A stretch of 64,000 nt of DNA, taken from Cognatundibacterium griseum (GTDB taxonomy: Bacteria; Pseudomonadota; Gammaproteobacteria; Burkholderiales; Burkholderiaceae_D). The translations under genes and the position numbers were made by a program. The stretch lies in contig NZ_JACOGC010000001.1 in NCBI RefSeq assembly GCF_014284195.1, positions 1 through 64,000 of the forward strand. Direction: 5' to 3'. Positions 46,267-55,149 of the stretch are shown piece by piece (the first letter of the stretch is position 1; every line of letters starts with the position of its first letter). The notes beneath the pieces are model-generated. The model did not search any database and was not told the origin of the DNA. It saw nothing but the letters and a program-made list of their open reading frames with translations.

Positions 46267-47934
46267 ATGAATACTGCGCATTACGCTCACTGGCCCCAGG
46301 GCCTGCCGCATCATCTGATTACCCCGTCCACCAGCGTGTATGAAAATTTGCGGATTTCAGCGTTGCGTTATCCGGATAAAGCAGCCATCATTTTTTACGA
46401 CTCCGTGCTGACATATCGCCAGCTGCACCAGGAAGTGCTGGCATTGGCGGGCTATCTGCAACAGGTTGCGGGAATAGGCAGAGGCGACCGCGTGTTGCTG
46501 AACATGCAAAACAGCCCGCAGTTTGTTATCAGCTTTTATGCGATTTTGCGGGCGGACGCGATGGTGGTGCCGGTCAATCCGATGCTGATGACGGACGAGC
46601 TGGAACACTATCTGCAGGACAGCGGCGCCAAGGCTGCCATCGTGGCGCAGGAACTTTTCCCGCGCCTGCAACCGCTGATCGGCCATGCAGCGTTAAAGCA
46701 TGTCATCGTCGCCACCTACGCCGATCACCTGACGCGCGACACCAGTCTGAAAGTACCGGAATTCGTGCAGACTGCCAGCCAGGTTCAGGACAATGCACAG
46801 GTATCGGGCTGGCGCACCGTGATGCAGGCGGCATTGCAGCCGTCGGAACACCTGGCAGGCCCTGACGACCTGGCCTGCATGCCTTACACCTCCGGCACCA
46901 CGGGCAAACCCAAAGGATGCATCCATACCCATAGTTCGGTGATGTTCAACATCGTCGGCAGCCCGACCTGGTCAGGTGCGATCGTGCCGAACCATGTGTC
47001 GCTGGCGGTACTACCGTTTTTCCACGTCACGGGCATGCAGTCGGTGATGAACGCCATGATTTACTGCGGCGGTGCCCTGGTCATTCTGCCGCGCTGGGAC
47101 AGAGACACTGCCGGTCAGCTGATCACCCGCTACAACGTGACCAGCTGGACGCTGGTGCCGTCGATGATGATCGATTTTTTATCGAATCCCCGTATTGATG
47201 AATACGATATTTCCCGTCTCAACCGGGTATCCGGTGGCGGTGCAGCGATGCCGGCGGCGATTGCGCAGAAATTACTGGATCTGTCCGGTCAGATCTACAT
47301 GGAAGGCTACGGCCTGTCCGAAACCATGGCACCCTCGCATCTGAATCCGCCACAGAAAATGAAACAGCAATGTCTGGGTATTCCTTACTTCAACGTCGAT
47401 TCGCGTATCGTTGATCCGACGACTTTACAGGAAGTAAAGCAGGGCGAAACCGGAGAAATCTGGATACACGGCCCGCAGGTTTTCAAAGGCTACTGGAACG
47501 ATCCGAAAAAAACTGCCGAAGCCTTTGCGGAGCTGGATGAAAAACAGTTTTTCCGCTCCGGGGACTTGGGCTATATCGACCCCGACGGTTTTTTCTTCTT
47601 CACCGACCGCCTGAAACGCATGATCAATGCCAGCGGTTTCAAAGTCTGGCCGGCCGAGGTCGAGTCCATGATGTATCAGCATCCGGCGATTCAGGAATGC
47701 TGCATCATTGCGGCGCGCGACGCTTACCGGGGCGAAACCGTCAAAGCAGTGGTCGTGCGCAAGCCAGGCAATGAAGTCAGTGCCGACGAGATCATCCGCT
47801 GGGCGCACGAAAAAATGGCTGCCTACAAAGTGCCGCGGCTGGTGGAGTTTGTCGATGCCCTGCCCAAATCAGGAACCGGTAAAGTCATGTGGCGCACCCT
47901 GCAGGAAAAAGAAGCCGCAGCGCAGACCAGCTGA
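46267..47934 (+). CDS. Long-chain acyl-CoA synthetase (AMP-binding)
   Basis: A 555-residue ATP-dependent ligase that activates fatty or related carboxylic acids to acyl-CoA through acyl-adenylates. The P-loop motif YTSGTTGKPKGCIHTHSS (near 215), the MEGYGLSET motif and the C-terminal catalytic Lys region (KSGTGKVMWRTLQ) are present. Substrate chain length cannot be told. I chose the ATG at 46267 with CGGAG upstream; a longer frame starts at 46198. The convergent neighbour is a hotdog thioesterase acting on the same class of product. Confidence 0.9.
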   Translation: MNTAHYAHWPQGLPHHLITPSTSVYENLRISALRYPDKAAIIFYDSVLTYRQLHQEVLALAGYLQQVAGIGRGDRVLLNMQNSPQFVISFYAILRADAMVVPVNPMLMTDELEHYLQDSGAKAAIVAQELFPRLQPLIGHAALKHVIVATYADHLTRDTSLKVPEFVQTASQVQDNAQVSGWRTVMQAALQPSEHLAGPDDLACMPYTSGTTGKPKGCIHTHSSVMFNIVGSPTWSGAIVPNHVSLAVLPFFHVTGMQSVMNAMIYCGGALVILPRWDRDTAGQLITRYNVTSWTLVPSMMIDFLSNPRIDEYDISRLNRVSGGGAAMPAAIAQKLLDLSGQIYMEGYGLSETMAPSHLNPPQKMKQQCLGIPYFNVDSRIVDPTTLQEVKQGETGEIWIHGPQVFKGYWNDPKKTAEAFAELDEKQFFRSGDLGYIDPDGFFFFTDRLKRMINASGFKVWPAEVESMMYQHPAIQECCIIAARDAYRGETVKAVVVRKPGNEVSADEIIRWAHEKMAAYKVPRLVEFVDALPKSGTGKVMWRTLQEKEAAAQTS

Positions 47935-47959
47935 CACCCGCGTATGGCCGGCAAGCCGG

Positions 47960-48397
47960 TCAGACCTGCGGCTTTGGATACAACAGCATCTGGGTGCAGC
48001 GGAACAGCGCAATCACTTTACCCTGATAACTGACTTCCGCATCCCAAAGCTGCGTCGTGCGTCCCAGATGGCGCGCCGTCGCCAGCACTTCGATACAGCC
48101 TTCGCGCGCGGTGCCGGTGTGATTCGATTTCAGTTCGATGGTGGTAAAACTCTGGGCGCCTTCCGGCAGACTGTGCAGGCAACCGTAACCGCAAGCCGTG
48201 TCCGCCAGCGTCACCACGCTGCCGGCATGCAGATAGCCGTTCGGCGCCAGCAGATGCGGCAGCACCGGCAGTTCAGCCCTGACCCTGCCCGGTTCCGCTG
48301 TCAGGATACGGATACCCAGATACCCCGGTAAAAAGCCGCTGCCTGCAGCATTCATCTGCGCTGCCTTTTCCTCTGCACTGATTGTCATTGCTGTCAT
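47960..48397 (-). CDS. PaaI-type hotdog-fold thioesterase
   Basis: A 145-residue cytoplasmic acyl-CoA thioesterase. The hotdog helix carries the conserved HAGSVVTLADTACGYG (near 55-70), and FTTIELKSNHTGTAREG follows. It probably cleaves aromatic or medium-chain acyl-CoA. I chose the ATG at 48397, with GAGGAA 5-6 bases upstream; ATGs at 48418 and 48388 are alternatives. It converges with the acyl-CoA synthetase gene, 25 bp away, suggesting related metabolism. Confidence 0.87.
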   Translation of the reverse strand: MTAMTISAEEKAAQMNAAGSGFLPGYLGIRILTAEPGRVRAELPVLPHLLAPNGYLHAGSVVTLADTACGYGCLHSLPEGAQSFTTIELKSNHTGTAREGCIEVLATARHLGRTTQLWDAEVSYQGKVIALFRCTQMLLYPKPQV

Positions 48398-48719
48398 TTT
48401 TTCCTCATTCATCGTCATGTCTTTCGTTCCGGCCGGGCTACACTCAGCGTCCCGGCAACCGTTATGCCCATCACGTCATTTTGCGCATGGTTGTGCATTT
48501 TTTATAGTACCTGTGATTGCCGGCCGCCGCTTTGAGCGGGTATGAGACAGTCACCGCACAATGCGGCAAAACCTGCTTTGCGCTGAAGAAATTTTGGCAT
48601 AGTATGGACGGGAGGGCACGGAACTTGCGTCACAGCTACACATGCGGAATTCCATCTTTCATGCCCGGATTCTGTTTTGTGTTAATTGATTTACATATAT
48701 TGATTCACAGGGAGCCGGT
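48398..48719. other. Intergenic region with a candidate chemoreceptor promoter
   Basis: TTGCGC (48578-48583) and TAGTAT (48600-48605) are 16 bp apart and form a plausible sigma-70 promoter for the downstream chemoreceptor gene. A small hairpin CCGCA-CAA-TGCGG lies at 48553-48565. I found no good sigma-28 (flagellar) promoter and no convincing small gene. Confidence 0.4.
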
Positions 48720-50390
48720 ATGAATCTTCGTCAGTTGCGCATTGGAACCCGCCTGTCCATTGGCTTTGGCATCATCCTGTTGTCTCTGATGACGATGATC
48801 GTCGTTGGCAGCATGCTGAGCGCCCGTAATCGTCAGCAGATGGTCGCCGGCATTGATGCTTCCCATCAGAAAACAACGCTGGCAGTCAGCATGAAAGTCA
48901 GCATTCTGGAAGGCGCGCTGGCGGTTCGCAATATCGGCCTGCAAACCGATCTGGGCGAAATCGATAAGCAAAAGCAGCTGGTCAAAAAACAGCACGACAG
49001 CTTTGTTGCCGCGCGCGACAAGCTGGTGAAACTGGGGCTGACGGCGGATGAAAAGAAAGTGCTCGACAATGTCTCCGACATCGACAGTCAGACCGATGCG
49101 CCGACCAAGGAAGCCTTCAAAATGCTGCTGTCGTTTAACGGCGAGGAAGCCGTCAAACTGATCGCGACCCAGATCGATCCGTTACAGCAGAAGGCACTGC
49201 AAGAGATCAATAAACTGATTGCACAGCAGGATGCCGCCTCGGTGACTGTTTCGCAGAGTGCAGAAAGTGCTGCCAGCAAACTGGTGTTCTCGCTCGGTGT
49301 GGCCGGACTGCTGATTCTGATTGCCGGCGTCGCGTTTTCGGTTTACCTGACCCGCAGCATCACCACGCCGCTCAAAGGCGCGCTGGAAATTGCCAAGCAA
49401 GTCGCCGCCGGTGAGCTGTTTCACCATGACGCGGCTGAAGGCAAGGATGAAATCAGCGAATTGCTGGATGCCTTAAAAGAAATGAATGACAATCTGTACC
49501 GGATCGTCAGCGAAGTGCGGCAGGGCACGGATGCCATCGCCACGGCGTCCGGTGAAATCTCGACCGGCAATGCCGATTTGTCATCCCGCACTGAGCATCA
49601 GGCCGGTGCGCTGGAAGAAACCGCCAGCTCAATGGAAGAGATTACCGCCACTGTCCGCCACAATGCCGATAATGCCCGCCAGGCCAACGGTCTGGTGATG
49701 TCCGCCTCCGGTTTCGCCGTCAAGGGCGGCGAGGAAGTCGGCAAAGTTGTCGACACCATGAATTCGATCAAGGAAAGTTCGCGTAAAATAGTCGACATCA
49801 TCAGTGTGATTGATGGTATTGCCTTTCAGACCAATATTCTGGCATTGAACGCCGCCGTGGAAGCCGCGCGCGCCGGCGAGCAGGGCAGGGGATTTGCGGT
49901 TGTTGCTTCCGAAGTCAGGAATCTGGCGCAGCGCAGCGCCAGCGCCGCCAAAGAGATTAAAACCCTCATCGGCGACTCGGTGGAAAAAGTGGAGGCTGGC
50001 GACAAGCTGGTCGAAGCCGCCGGAAAAACCATGCACGAGATTGTCAATTCCGTCCGGCATGTGGCCGATATCATGAGTGAAATCACCGCAGCCGGTCAGG
50101 AGCAGAGCGCCGGTATCGAAGAGGTGAACCGTGCCATCACACAAATGGATGAAATGACCCAGCAAAATGCAGCCCTGGTGGAACAGGCTGCCGCCGCCGC
50201 GGAAAGCCTGGAAGAACAGGCCGCCAATCTGGCGCAAACGGTGTCGGCATTTAAGCTGGCAAACGATCTGCAGCATCAGCGTCCGGCATACCATGCCGGT
50301 CCGGCGGGAACCGGTGCCCATGGCCCGGCATCCATACTGTCCGGTGCTGCAGGAAAAATAGTCAAAGCAATAGGAATGAAAAAAGAATAA
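48720..50390 (+). CDS. Methyl-accepting chemotaxis protein
   Basis: A 556-residue inner-membrane chemoreceptor. TM1 is at about 10-33. The periplasmic four-helix-bundle-like sensor (about 34-188) has [15 protein letters not shown]2 is at about 190-212, followed by HAMP and a long signalling domain with the tip [20 protein letters not shown]. The C-terminus ends AIGMKKE and lacks the NWEEF-type tether seen in the second receptor (55150-56880), so adaptation may rely on other receptors. AGGGAG precedes the ATG. An HDOD gene follows after about 49 bp. Confidence 0.94.
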   Translation: MNLRQLRIGTRLSIGFGIILLSLMTMIVVGSMLSARNRQQMVAGIDASHQKTTLAVSMKVSILEGALAVRNIGLQTDLGEIDKQKQLVKKQHDSFVAARDKLVKLGLTADEKKVLDNVSDIDSQTDAPTKEAFKMLLSFNGEEAVKLIATQIDPLQQKALQEINKLIAQQDAASVTVSQSAESAASKLVFSLGVAGLLILIAGVAFSVYLTRSITTPLKGALEIAKQVAAGELFHHDAAEGKDEISELLDALKEMNDNLYRIVSEVRQGTDAIATASGEISTGNADLSSRTEHQAGALEETASSMEEITATVRHNADNARQANGLVMSASGFAVKGGEEVGKVVDTMNSIKESSRKIVDIISVIDGIAFQTNILALNAAVEAARAGEQGRGFAVVASEVRNLAQRSASAAKEIKTLIGDSVEKVEAGDKLVEAAGKTMHEIVNSVRHVADIMSEITAAGQEQSAGIEEVNRAITQMDEMTQQNAALVEQAAAAAESLEEQAANLAQTVSAFKLANDLQHQRPAYHAGPAGTGAHGPASILSGAAGKIVKAIGMKKE

Positions 50391-50439
50391 CCGTGACCCG
50401 ACTGGCAGCGCCAGCAGGAACCGGTTATTGCTGTCAGTT

Positions 50440-51288
50440 ATGAATAAGTTGGAAGCATTACAAAATATCGTCAGACAGGCCGATGCCGGTGATCTGATTT
50501 TTCCCACCAATGTCCGCGCGACCCTGAAAATTCAGGAAGCGCTTGACGCGCCGGATTGCGGCATCGAATCGGCGGCCCGGCTGTTATTGCAGGAGCCGCT
50601 GATCACCACCCGCATCATTGCGATTGCCAACTCCGTTGCTTACAGCCGGTTTGGCGGCGGCATCACCAATGTCCGCACCGCGATCACCATCCTCGGCTTC
50701 AGCACGTTGCGCTCCGTTGTCGCCGCGATCGTGATGCGGCAGCTGATGCAGGCCGTCACCACGCCAGCGATCGTGGCGAAGATGGAAGCCTTGTGGGAAC
50801 ACTCCGCGCACGTTGCCGCGATGACGCATCTGCTGGCGCGCAAGGTCAGCAAAATCGATCCGGAAACGGCGCTGTTTGCCGGGATCGTGCATGAGGTCGG
50901 CTGTTTCTATCTGCTGTCGCGGGCAGAGGAATTTCCCTCCCTGCTCGAACCGCACCTGCCGGTTTCTGACAATCCGCTGGAGGAACCACTGGAAATCGTG
51001 ATCGGCCGGGCTGTCCTGCATAAGCTGATGGTGCCGAAACGGGTCATCAGCGCGATTGAAACGCTGTGGTACGGCATGCAGATGATTCCGCCGGAAAGTC
51101 TCGGCGACACGCTGCTGCTGGCCAACAGCCTGACCATTCCGGCCTCGCCGCTTGATCTGCGCAGCGCCGCCGAGATCGCAGAAACTGCCGGCAAACTCGA
51201 TTTCCCTCTGGAAACGGGTACCCTGCGCCAGTTGCTGGACGAATCTGGCGACGATCTGCAATCGCTGGCGAACGCGCTGATCCATTGA
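50440..51288 (+). CDS. HDOD domain protein
   Basis: A 282-residue cytoplasmic protein made almost wholly of an HDOD domain: LIFPTNVRATLKIQEAL, LLLQEPLITTRIIAIANSVAYSR, ITNVRTAITILGFSTLRSVV, and a degenerate HD site in FAGIVHEVGCFYL. HDOD proteins act in signalling, often with c-di-GMP or chemotaxis proteins, and lack the metal-binding residues needed for hydrolysis. I chose the ATG at 50440 over the TTG at 50428. It probably shares a transcript with the upstream chemoreceptor gene. Confidence 0.88.
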   Translation: MNKLEALQNIVRQADAGDLIFPTNVRATLKIQEALDAPDCGIESAARLLLQEPLITTRIIAIANSVAYSRFGGGITNVRTAITILGFSTLRSVVAAIVMRQLMQAVTTPAIVAKMEALWEHSAHVAAMTHLLARKVSKIDPETALFAGIVHEVGCFYLLSRAEEFPSLLEPHLPVSDNPLEEPLEIVIGRAVLHKLMVPKRVISAIETLWYGMQMIPPESLGDTLLLANSLTIPASPLDLRSAAEIAETAGKLDFPLETGTLRQLLDESGDDLQSLANALIH

Positions 51289-51436
51289 ATCCGGCGCCTC
51301 GTTTCCGGGGCGCGACACCGGCAGCGGTACATGCCGCCCGTCTCAGCATGTTTCCGGTTTCTTAGGCATAATCATTGTCTTTGCTTCACCCGTTTCCACA
51401 TTCATTGCCCCATCACTGATCCCGAAGGAACAACTC

Positions 51437-52399
51437 ATGAAAGCATCGTCACTGATTACCGCCGCTGTGCTGGCTCTGTCGGCAGGCATCACCCTGTCAC
51501 CGTCCACCGCCCATGCCGCCGCACCGCAGGTCAAGAGCGCCGCTCCCGGCTTTTACCGCACCATGCTGGGCGACTTTGAAATTACCGCCTTGTCTGATGG
51601 CACCGTGCAGCTGCCGGTCGATCAACTGCTCAATGCCGACCCAAAAAAAACCGGACAGGCGCTGGCGAAATGGCATCAGCACAGCCCTCTGGAGACTTCG
51701 GTCAACGGCTACCTGATCAATACCGGCAGCAAACTGGTGCTGATCGACGCCGGTGCGGGCACGCTGTTCGGGCCGACACTGGGCAGGCTGGCAGCTAATC
51801 TGAAAGCAGCAGGTTATCAGCCGGAGCAGGTCGATGAAATTTATATCACGCACATGCATGCCGACCATGTCGGCGGACTGATGAGCGGCGACGCGATGAC
51901 CTTCCCGCACGCCATCGTCCGTGCCGACCAGCACGATGCCGATTTCTGGCTGAGCCAGGCCAATCTGGATAAGGCACCGGAAGACAAAAAGGGCTTTTTC
52001 CAGGGTGCGATGGCTTCACTGAATCCCTATGTCAAAGCAGGTCAGTTCAAAGCCTTTGAGGGTGACACCGAATTGCAGCCGGGCATCCGCGCGATTCCGG
52101 CACATGGCCATACCGCCGGTCACAGCATTTACCGGATTGAAAGCAAAGGGCAGGTTCTGGTGTTGTGGGGTGACCTGATGCACGTCGCTGCCGTGCAGTT
52201 TGAAAATCCGGCAGTCACCATCAAGTTTGATTCGGACGCCAAGGCTGCCGCCGCCGAACGCAAAAAGGCTTATGCCAGCGCGGCGCAACAGGCCTATCTG
52301 GTCGGCGCGGCCCACCTGTCGTTCCCTGGGCTGGGCTATCTGCGCAAAGACGGCAAGGGTTACGCCTTCACACCGCTGAACTACGCACCGCAGCCCTGA
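51437..52399 (+). CDS. Exported metallo-beta-lactamase-fold hydrolase
   Basis: A 320-residue protein with a signal peptide (to about THAAA, residue 27) and an MBL fold. Metal ligands are HMHADH (His139, His141, Asp143, His144), AHGHTAGH (near 221) and WGDLMHVAA (Asp near 244). It resembles periplasmic MBL proteins related to quorum-quenching lactonases or methyl parathion hydrolase-like enzymes; the substrate is unknown. The ATG at 51437 is preceded by GAAGGA. A terminator follows at 52447. Confidence 0.88.
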   Translation: MKASSLITAAVLALSAGITLSPSTAHAAAPQVKSAAPGFYRTMLGDFEITALSDGTVQLPVDQLLNADPKKTGQALAKWHQHSPLETSVNGYLINTGSKLVLIDAGAGTLFGPTLGRLAANLKAAGYQPEQVDEIYITHMHADHVGGLMSGDAMTFPHAIVRADQHDADFWLSQANLDKAPEDKKGFFQGAMASLNPYVKAGQFKAFEGDTELQPGIRAIPAHGHTAGHSIYRIESKGQVLVLWGDLMHVAAVQFENPAVTIKFDSDAKAAAAERKKAYASAAQQAYLVGAAHLSFPGLGYLRKDGKGYAFTPLNYAPQP

Positions 52400-52446
52400 T
52401 CCGCGCGGTCAGCCGCAGGTAATCAGCACAAAACAGCACAAAACAC

Positions 52447-52475
52447 AAAAGGGCGGCAACAGCTGCCCTTTTTTA
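52447..52475 (+). terminator. Terminator after the MBL-fold gene
   Basis: GGGCGGC and GCTGCCC pair with one G-T pair around AACA, then TTTTTT follows. An A-run on the other side makes it a plausible bidirectional terminator for the convergent slyX gene as well. Confidence 0.82.
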
Positions 52476-52501
52476 ACCTTCCCAGACTTTCGCTGACGAT
52501 A

Positions 52502-52714
52502 TCAGTAGTGCGGCGGTTTTTCATCGATCACGGTATTTTTCTGCGCCGCCATCACAGCCAGTTCTTTCAGACGCCCCGCCAGCGCCACGCACAAGGCTTC
52601 GAGTTCATCAATTTTCTTTTGCTGGCGGTAGACCTGGGTATTGAGTGTGTCCACCAGGTCATCCTGACGGGACAACCGCAGCTCCAGGTCAATTAAACGT
52701 TCTTCGGTATTCAT
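52502..52714 (-). CDS. slyX: SlyX family protein
   Basis: A 70-residue cytoplasmic coiled-coil protein: EERLIDLELRLSRQDDLVDTL then VYRQQKKIDELEALCVALAGRL, ending in the family's typical PPHY. SlyX function is unknown. I chose the ATG at 52714 (MNTEERL), the normal opening; an ATG 15 bases upstream is in frame. It is monocistronic by appearance. Confidence 0.9.
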   Translation of the reverse strand: MNTEERLIDLELRLSRQDDLVDTLNTQVYRQQKKIDELEALCVALAGRLKELAVMAAQKNTVIDEKPPHY

Positions 52715-52886
52715 TACATATCCATTCACGGCATCTATTCATGCCGCAGTATGCCATACCAGTTCACGGCAGCGGCGCTGCTGGTCTGCGACCGGTCAGG
52801 GAGCGGGCAGGGCAGTGGTATCTGCGCTGATGCCGGCAGATGAAAAACCTGTTGACCGTCGCCGCCTGAAGCCGCATTCTGCGGCC

Positions 52887-54302
52887 ATGAATCTACTGAC
52901 CCGACTCCTTCACGCCAGCCTGCTGACGATGGCCGCTACCCTTTTACCTGACGCCTGCGCGGCTGGCAGGCCGGTCGTGATCGGCTATTACCATCTGGAT
53001 ACAGCCGACATCAATCAGTATCGCAGTGGCCACATCGATTTTCCGGTCTCGCGCATCACGCCGGAGCAGGCGCGTATGCTGACGCATATTAATTTTTCTT
53101 TCATCGCACTGGATCAGCAAGGCCGTTGCAGCTTTCCAGAGGGTACCGATAGCGCGCAGGCGGCCGGGGTGCTGCAGGCGTTGCGTCAGCTCAAGCGTTT
53201 TAACCCCGGACTGCGCATCCTGTTTTCTTTAGGCGGCTGGAGCGCCACCAATGACGACAGCCCGGGCGCCGCCCGTTACCGGCAGGCCGCTGCCACAGCG
53301 GCAGCCCGCAGCCAGACTGTCGCCTCCTGCATCGCGCTGATGCGGAAACACGGACTGGATGGCATCGACATTGACTGGGAATATCCGCGTGCAGACGATG
53401 CAGCGCATTTTGTCGCGCTGTTGCAGGAATTCCGTCAGCAACTGGACCGGCTGACACCACCCGCCACCCGCCGCCGCTACCAGCTCACCATGGCTGCCGC
53501 CGGAGGAGCTTTCAATCTGGCGCGAACCTATACCAGCCTTCCCGCGATAGCAGCCCAGCTGGATTACATCAATCTGATGACCTATGACCTGAATGGTCCC
53601 TGGGAAAAGAAAACCGGCCACAATGCCCACCTGTTCGGCGATCCGGCGGAAGCCCTGTTCGACAACCCGCTGCGCGCCGTACAGCCGGCACCGGCAGAAG
53701 GAACGGGGATTACGGCCCCATCGTTGCCGTCACCGTTTGTACTGACGGTGGATGCCGCCGTACAGCAATACCTGCAGGCCGGCGTGCCGCCCGGAAAACT
53801 GGTGCTGGGCGTTCCTTTTTACGGACGCGCCTATTTTGAAGTGGCACCGGAGCAGCATGGCCTGCACCAGCCTTTCAATACACCGGCCGGCGATGATTAC
53901 CACGGTAACGTGGAGCTGCTGCCGGGCTGCGCATCCTGTCTCCGTCTCCAGGACCCGCGCCTGCCGGCATATGCCGATATCCGGAACATGCTGGCCGCGG
54001 ATCTGGGTTATGTGCGCTATTTTTCAGAAGACAGCAAAGTTCCCTGGCTTTACCATCCGCAGCAACACATATTCGTGAGCTACGAAGATGCCGAATCGCT
54101 GCGCTATAAAGTTGCCTATCTGCGGCAGTATCACCTGGCTGGCGTCATGTTCTGGCATCTGGGTCAGGACGATACGCAGGCGACCCTGTTGCGCACGCTG
54201 CATCAGGCCCTGCACCAGCCGCCGCTGCCAGCGGACAAACTGTTTTCCGGTCACGGGCTGCGCTATCTGCCGCGGCCTGTCGCAGACAGGCAAAATCCGT
54301 GA
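52887..54302 (+). CDS. Family 18 glycoside hydrolase (chitinase)
   Basis: A 471-residue exported chitinase or related endo-N-acetylglucosaminidase. Signal peptide to about CAAGR (residue 27), then a (beta/alpha)8 GH18 barrel: VIGYYHLDTADIN, ILFSLGGWSATNDD (SxGG motif), the catalytic DGIDIDWEYP with acid Glu165, YINLMTYDLNGPW and VLGVPFYGRAYFEV with the inserted domain after it, closing with GVMFWHLGQDD. No chitin-binding module is visible. I chose the ATG at 52887, giving a signal peptide directly; a GTG at 52815 would extend it by 24 residues. Confidence 0.9.
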   Translation: MNLLTRLLHASLLTMAATLLPDACAAGRPVVIGYYHLDTADINQYRSGHIDFPVSRITPEQARMLTHINFSFIALDQQGRCSFPEGTDSAQAAGVLQALRQLKRFNPGLRILFSLGGWSATNDDSPGAARYRQAAATAAARSQTVASCIALMRKHGLDGIDIDWEYPRADDAAHFVALLQEFRQQLDRLTPPATRRRYQLTMAAAGGAFNLARTYTSLPAIAAQLDYINLMTYDLNGPWEKKTGHNAHLFGDPAEALFDNPLRAVQPAPAEGTGITAPSLPSPFVLTVDAAVQQYLQAGVPPGKLVLGVPFYGRAYFEVAPEQHGLHQPFNTPAGDDYHGNVELLPGCASCLRLQDPRLPAYADIRNMLAADLGYVRYFSEDSKVPWLYHPQQHIFVSYEDAESLRYKVAYLRQYHLAGVMFWHLGQDDTQATLLRTLHQALHQPPLPADKLFSGHGLRYLPRPVADRQNP

Positions 54303-54530
54303 CCGAACCCGCCGGGCAACACTGATGCAGACACCGTAGTGGCAGATGTATTCAGTCATTGCATCTGCCGCACCGGATGACGCCTGCTGCAGCGGCGAAT
54401 GGCAGGAACCGGATTATCAAAGCAAAATACACGCAAGCTCAGTGCCGCAGCAGCTCAGGGGGAAGGCATTTCACTTTGCTTTGACAACACAGCCCGTACC
54501 GGAGTCATTCTTGCCAGTCATCAACACAGT

Positions 54531-54848
54531 TCAGATAGCGGAATGGCGGGCGGCGGCGACTGCCACACTTTTCTGTGCAAATTCCTGTTCCTGATCCATG
54601 GCCAGCTTCTGTTCTGAAGTCAGTTTTCTGGCGCTGATGACGACCGTCTGAATGCCGGATTCTGCGGCGTCGTAAGCCAGTTTCTGGTCGGATGTCATCC
54701 GCGCTGCGGTGATCGTTACAGTCTGCATCGCAGCAGTGGCGCTGTTGCCCGTGGCGGTGCCGGATACGCTGAATGCCGAACCCAGCGCGCAGACAGCGGC
54801 AACAACAGCAGTCATGATCACAGCGCGTGTTTTGAATGTAGCAGTCAT
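54531..54848 (-). CDS. Small secreted protein with two internal repeats
   Basis: A 105-residue protein with a signal peptide (cleavage near residue 30). The mature part contains two copies of a roughly 22-residue unit: MQTVTITAARMTSDQKLAYD (about 41-60) and IQTVVISARKLTSEQKLAMD (about 66-85). The shared pattern is QTV-I-A---TS-QKLA-D. I do not recognise the family. A long hairpin (54866-54902) lies in its 5' leader, just upstream of the AAGGAG ribosome site. Translation from 54848 is well supported. Confidence 0.75.
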   Translation of the reverse strand: MTATFKTRAVIMTAVVAAVCALGSAFSVSGTATGNSATAAMQTVTITAARMTSDQKLAYDAAESGIQTVVISARKLTSEQKLAMDQEQEFAQKSVAVAAARHSAI

Positions 54849-55149
54849 TTCATTTCTCCTTCAGTGGTGAGTGGATGGTGTCACTGTAGAACACCCCTCA
54901 CCCAGCTGCGAGCACGATGCGACGAACTGCAGAAAAGCGGGAATAAAAGCACAAATTTGCGTCTTTACCATCCTAGTATCTGCTTTTTCCCAATGTGAAC
55001 TTTTGTCAGTTTTACTTAACGAAACACTTTTCCGGCAAAGTTACTTTTAAAATCCTATAGTGTAAAAAACAGCGTTGCTATAAACCAGTTTTTGTACGTC
55101 CGCCCTCCCTTCATCGCCGATTGCTTTATCAGAAAAAAGGAAAACCACC
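54849..55149. other. Intergenic region with a leader hairpin
   Basis: A bulged hairpin with arms GGTGAG/CTCACC and GGTGT/ACACC (54866-54902) lies in the leader of the leftward small secreted gene. The rest is AT-rich and should include the chemoreceptor promoter. I did not find a clear sigma-28 match. Confidence 0.45.

Noticed and set aside
48517-48723. A 68-codon frame upstream of the first chemoreceptor
   Set aside because: It overlaps the candidate promoter and has no family features or ribosome site.
53200-53630. Long antisense open frames inside the chitinase and many other genes
   Set aside because: They lie opposite strongly recognised protein families and lack ribosome sites; they are by-products of GC-rich codon use.
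54346-54594. An 82-codon plus-strand frame after the chitinase gene
   Set aside because: It runs into the small secreted gene on the other strand, has no signal or motif, and lacks a ribosome site.
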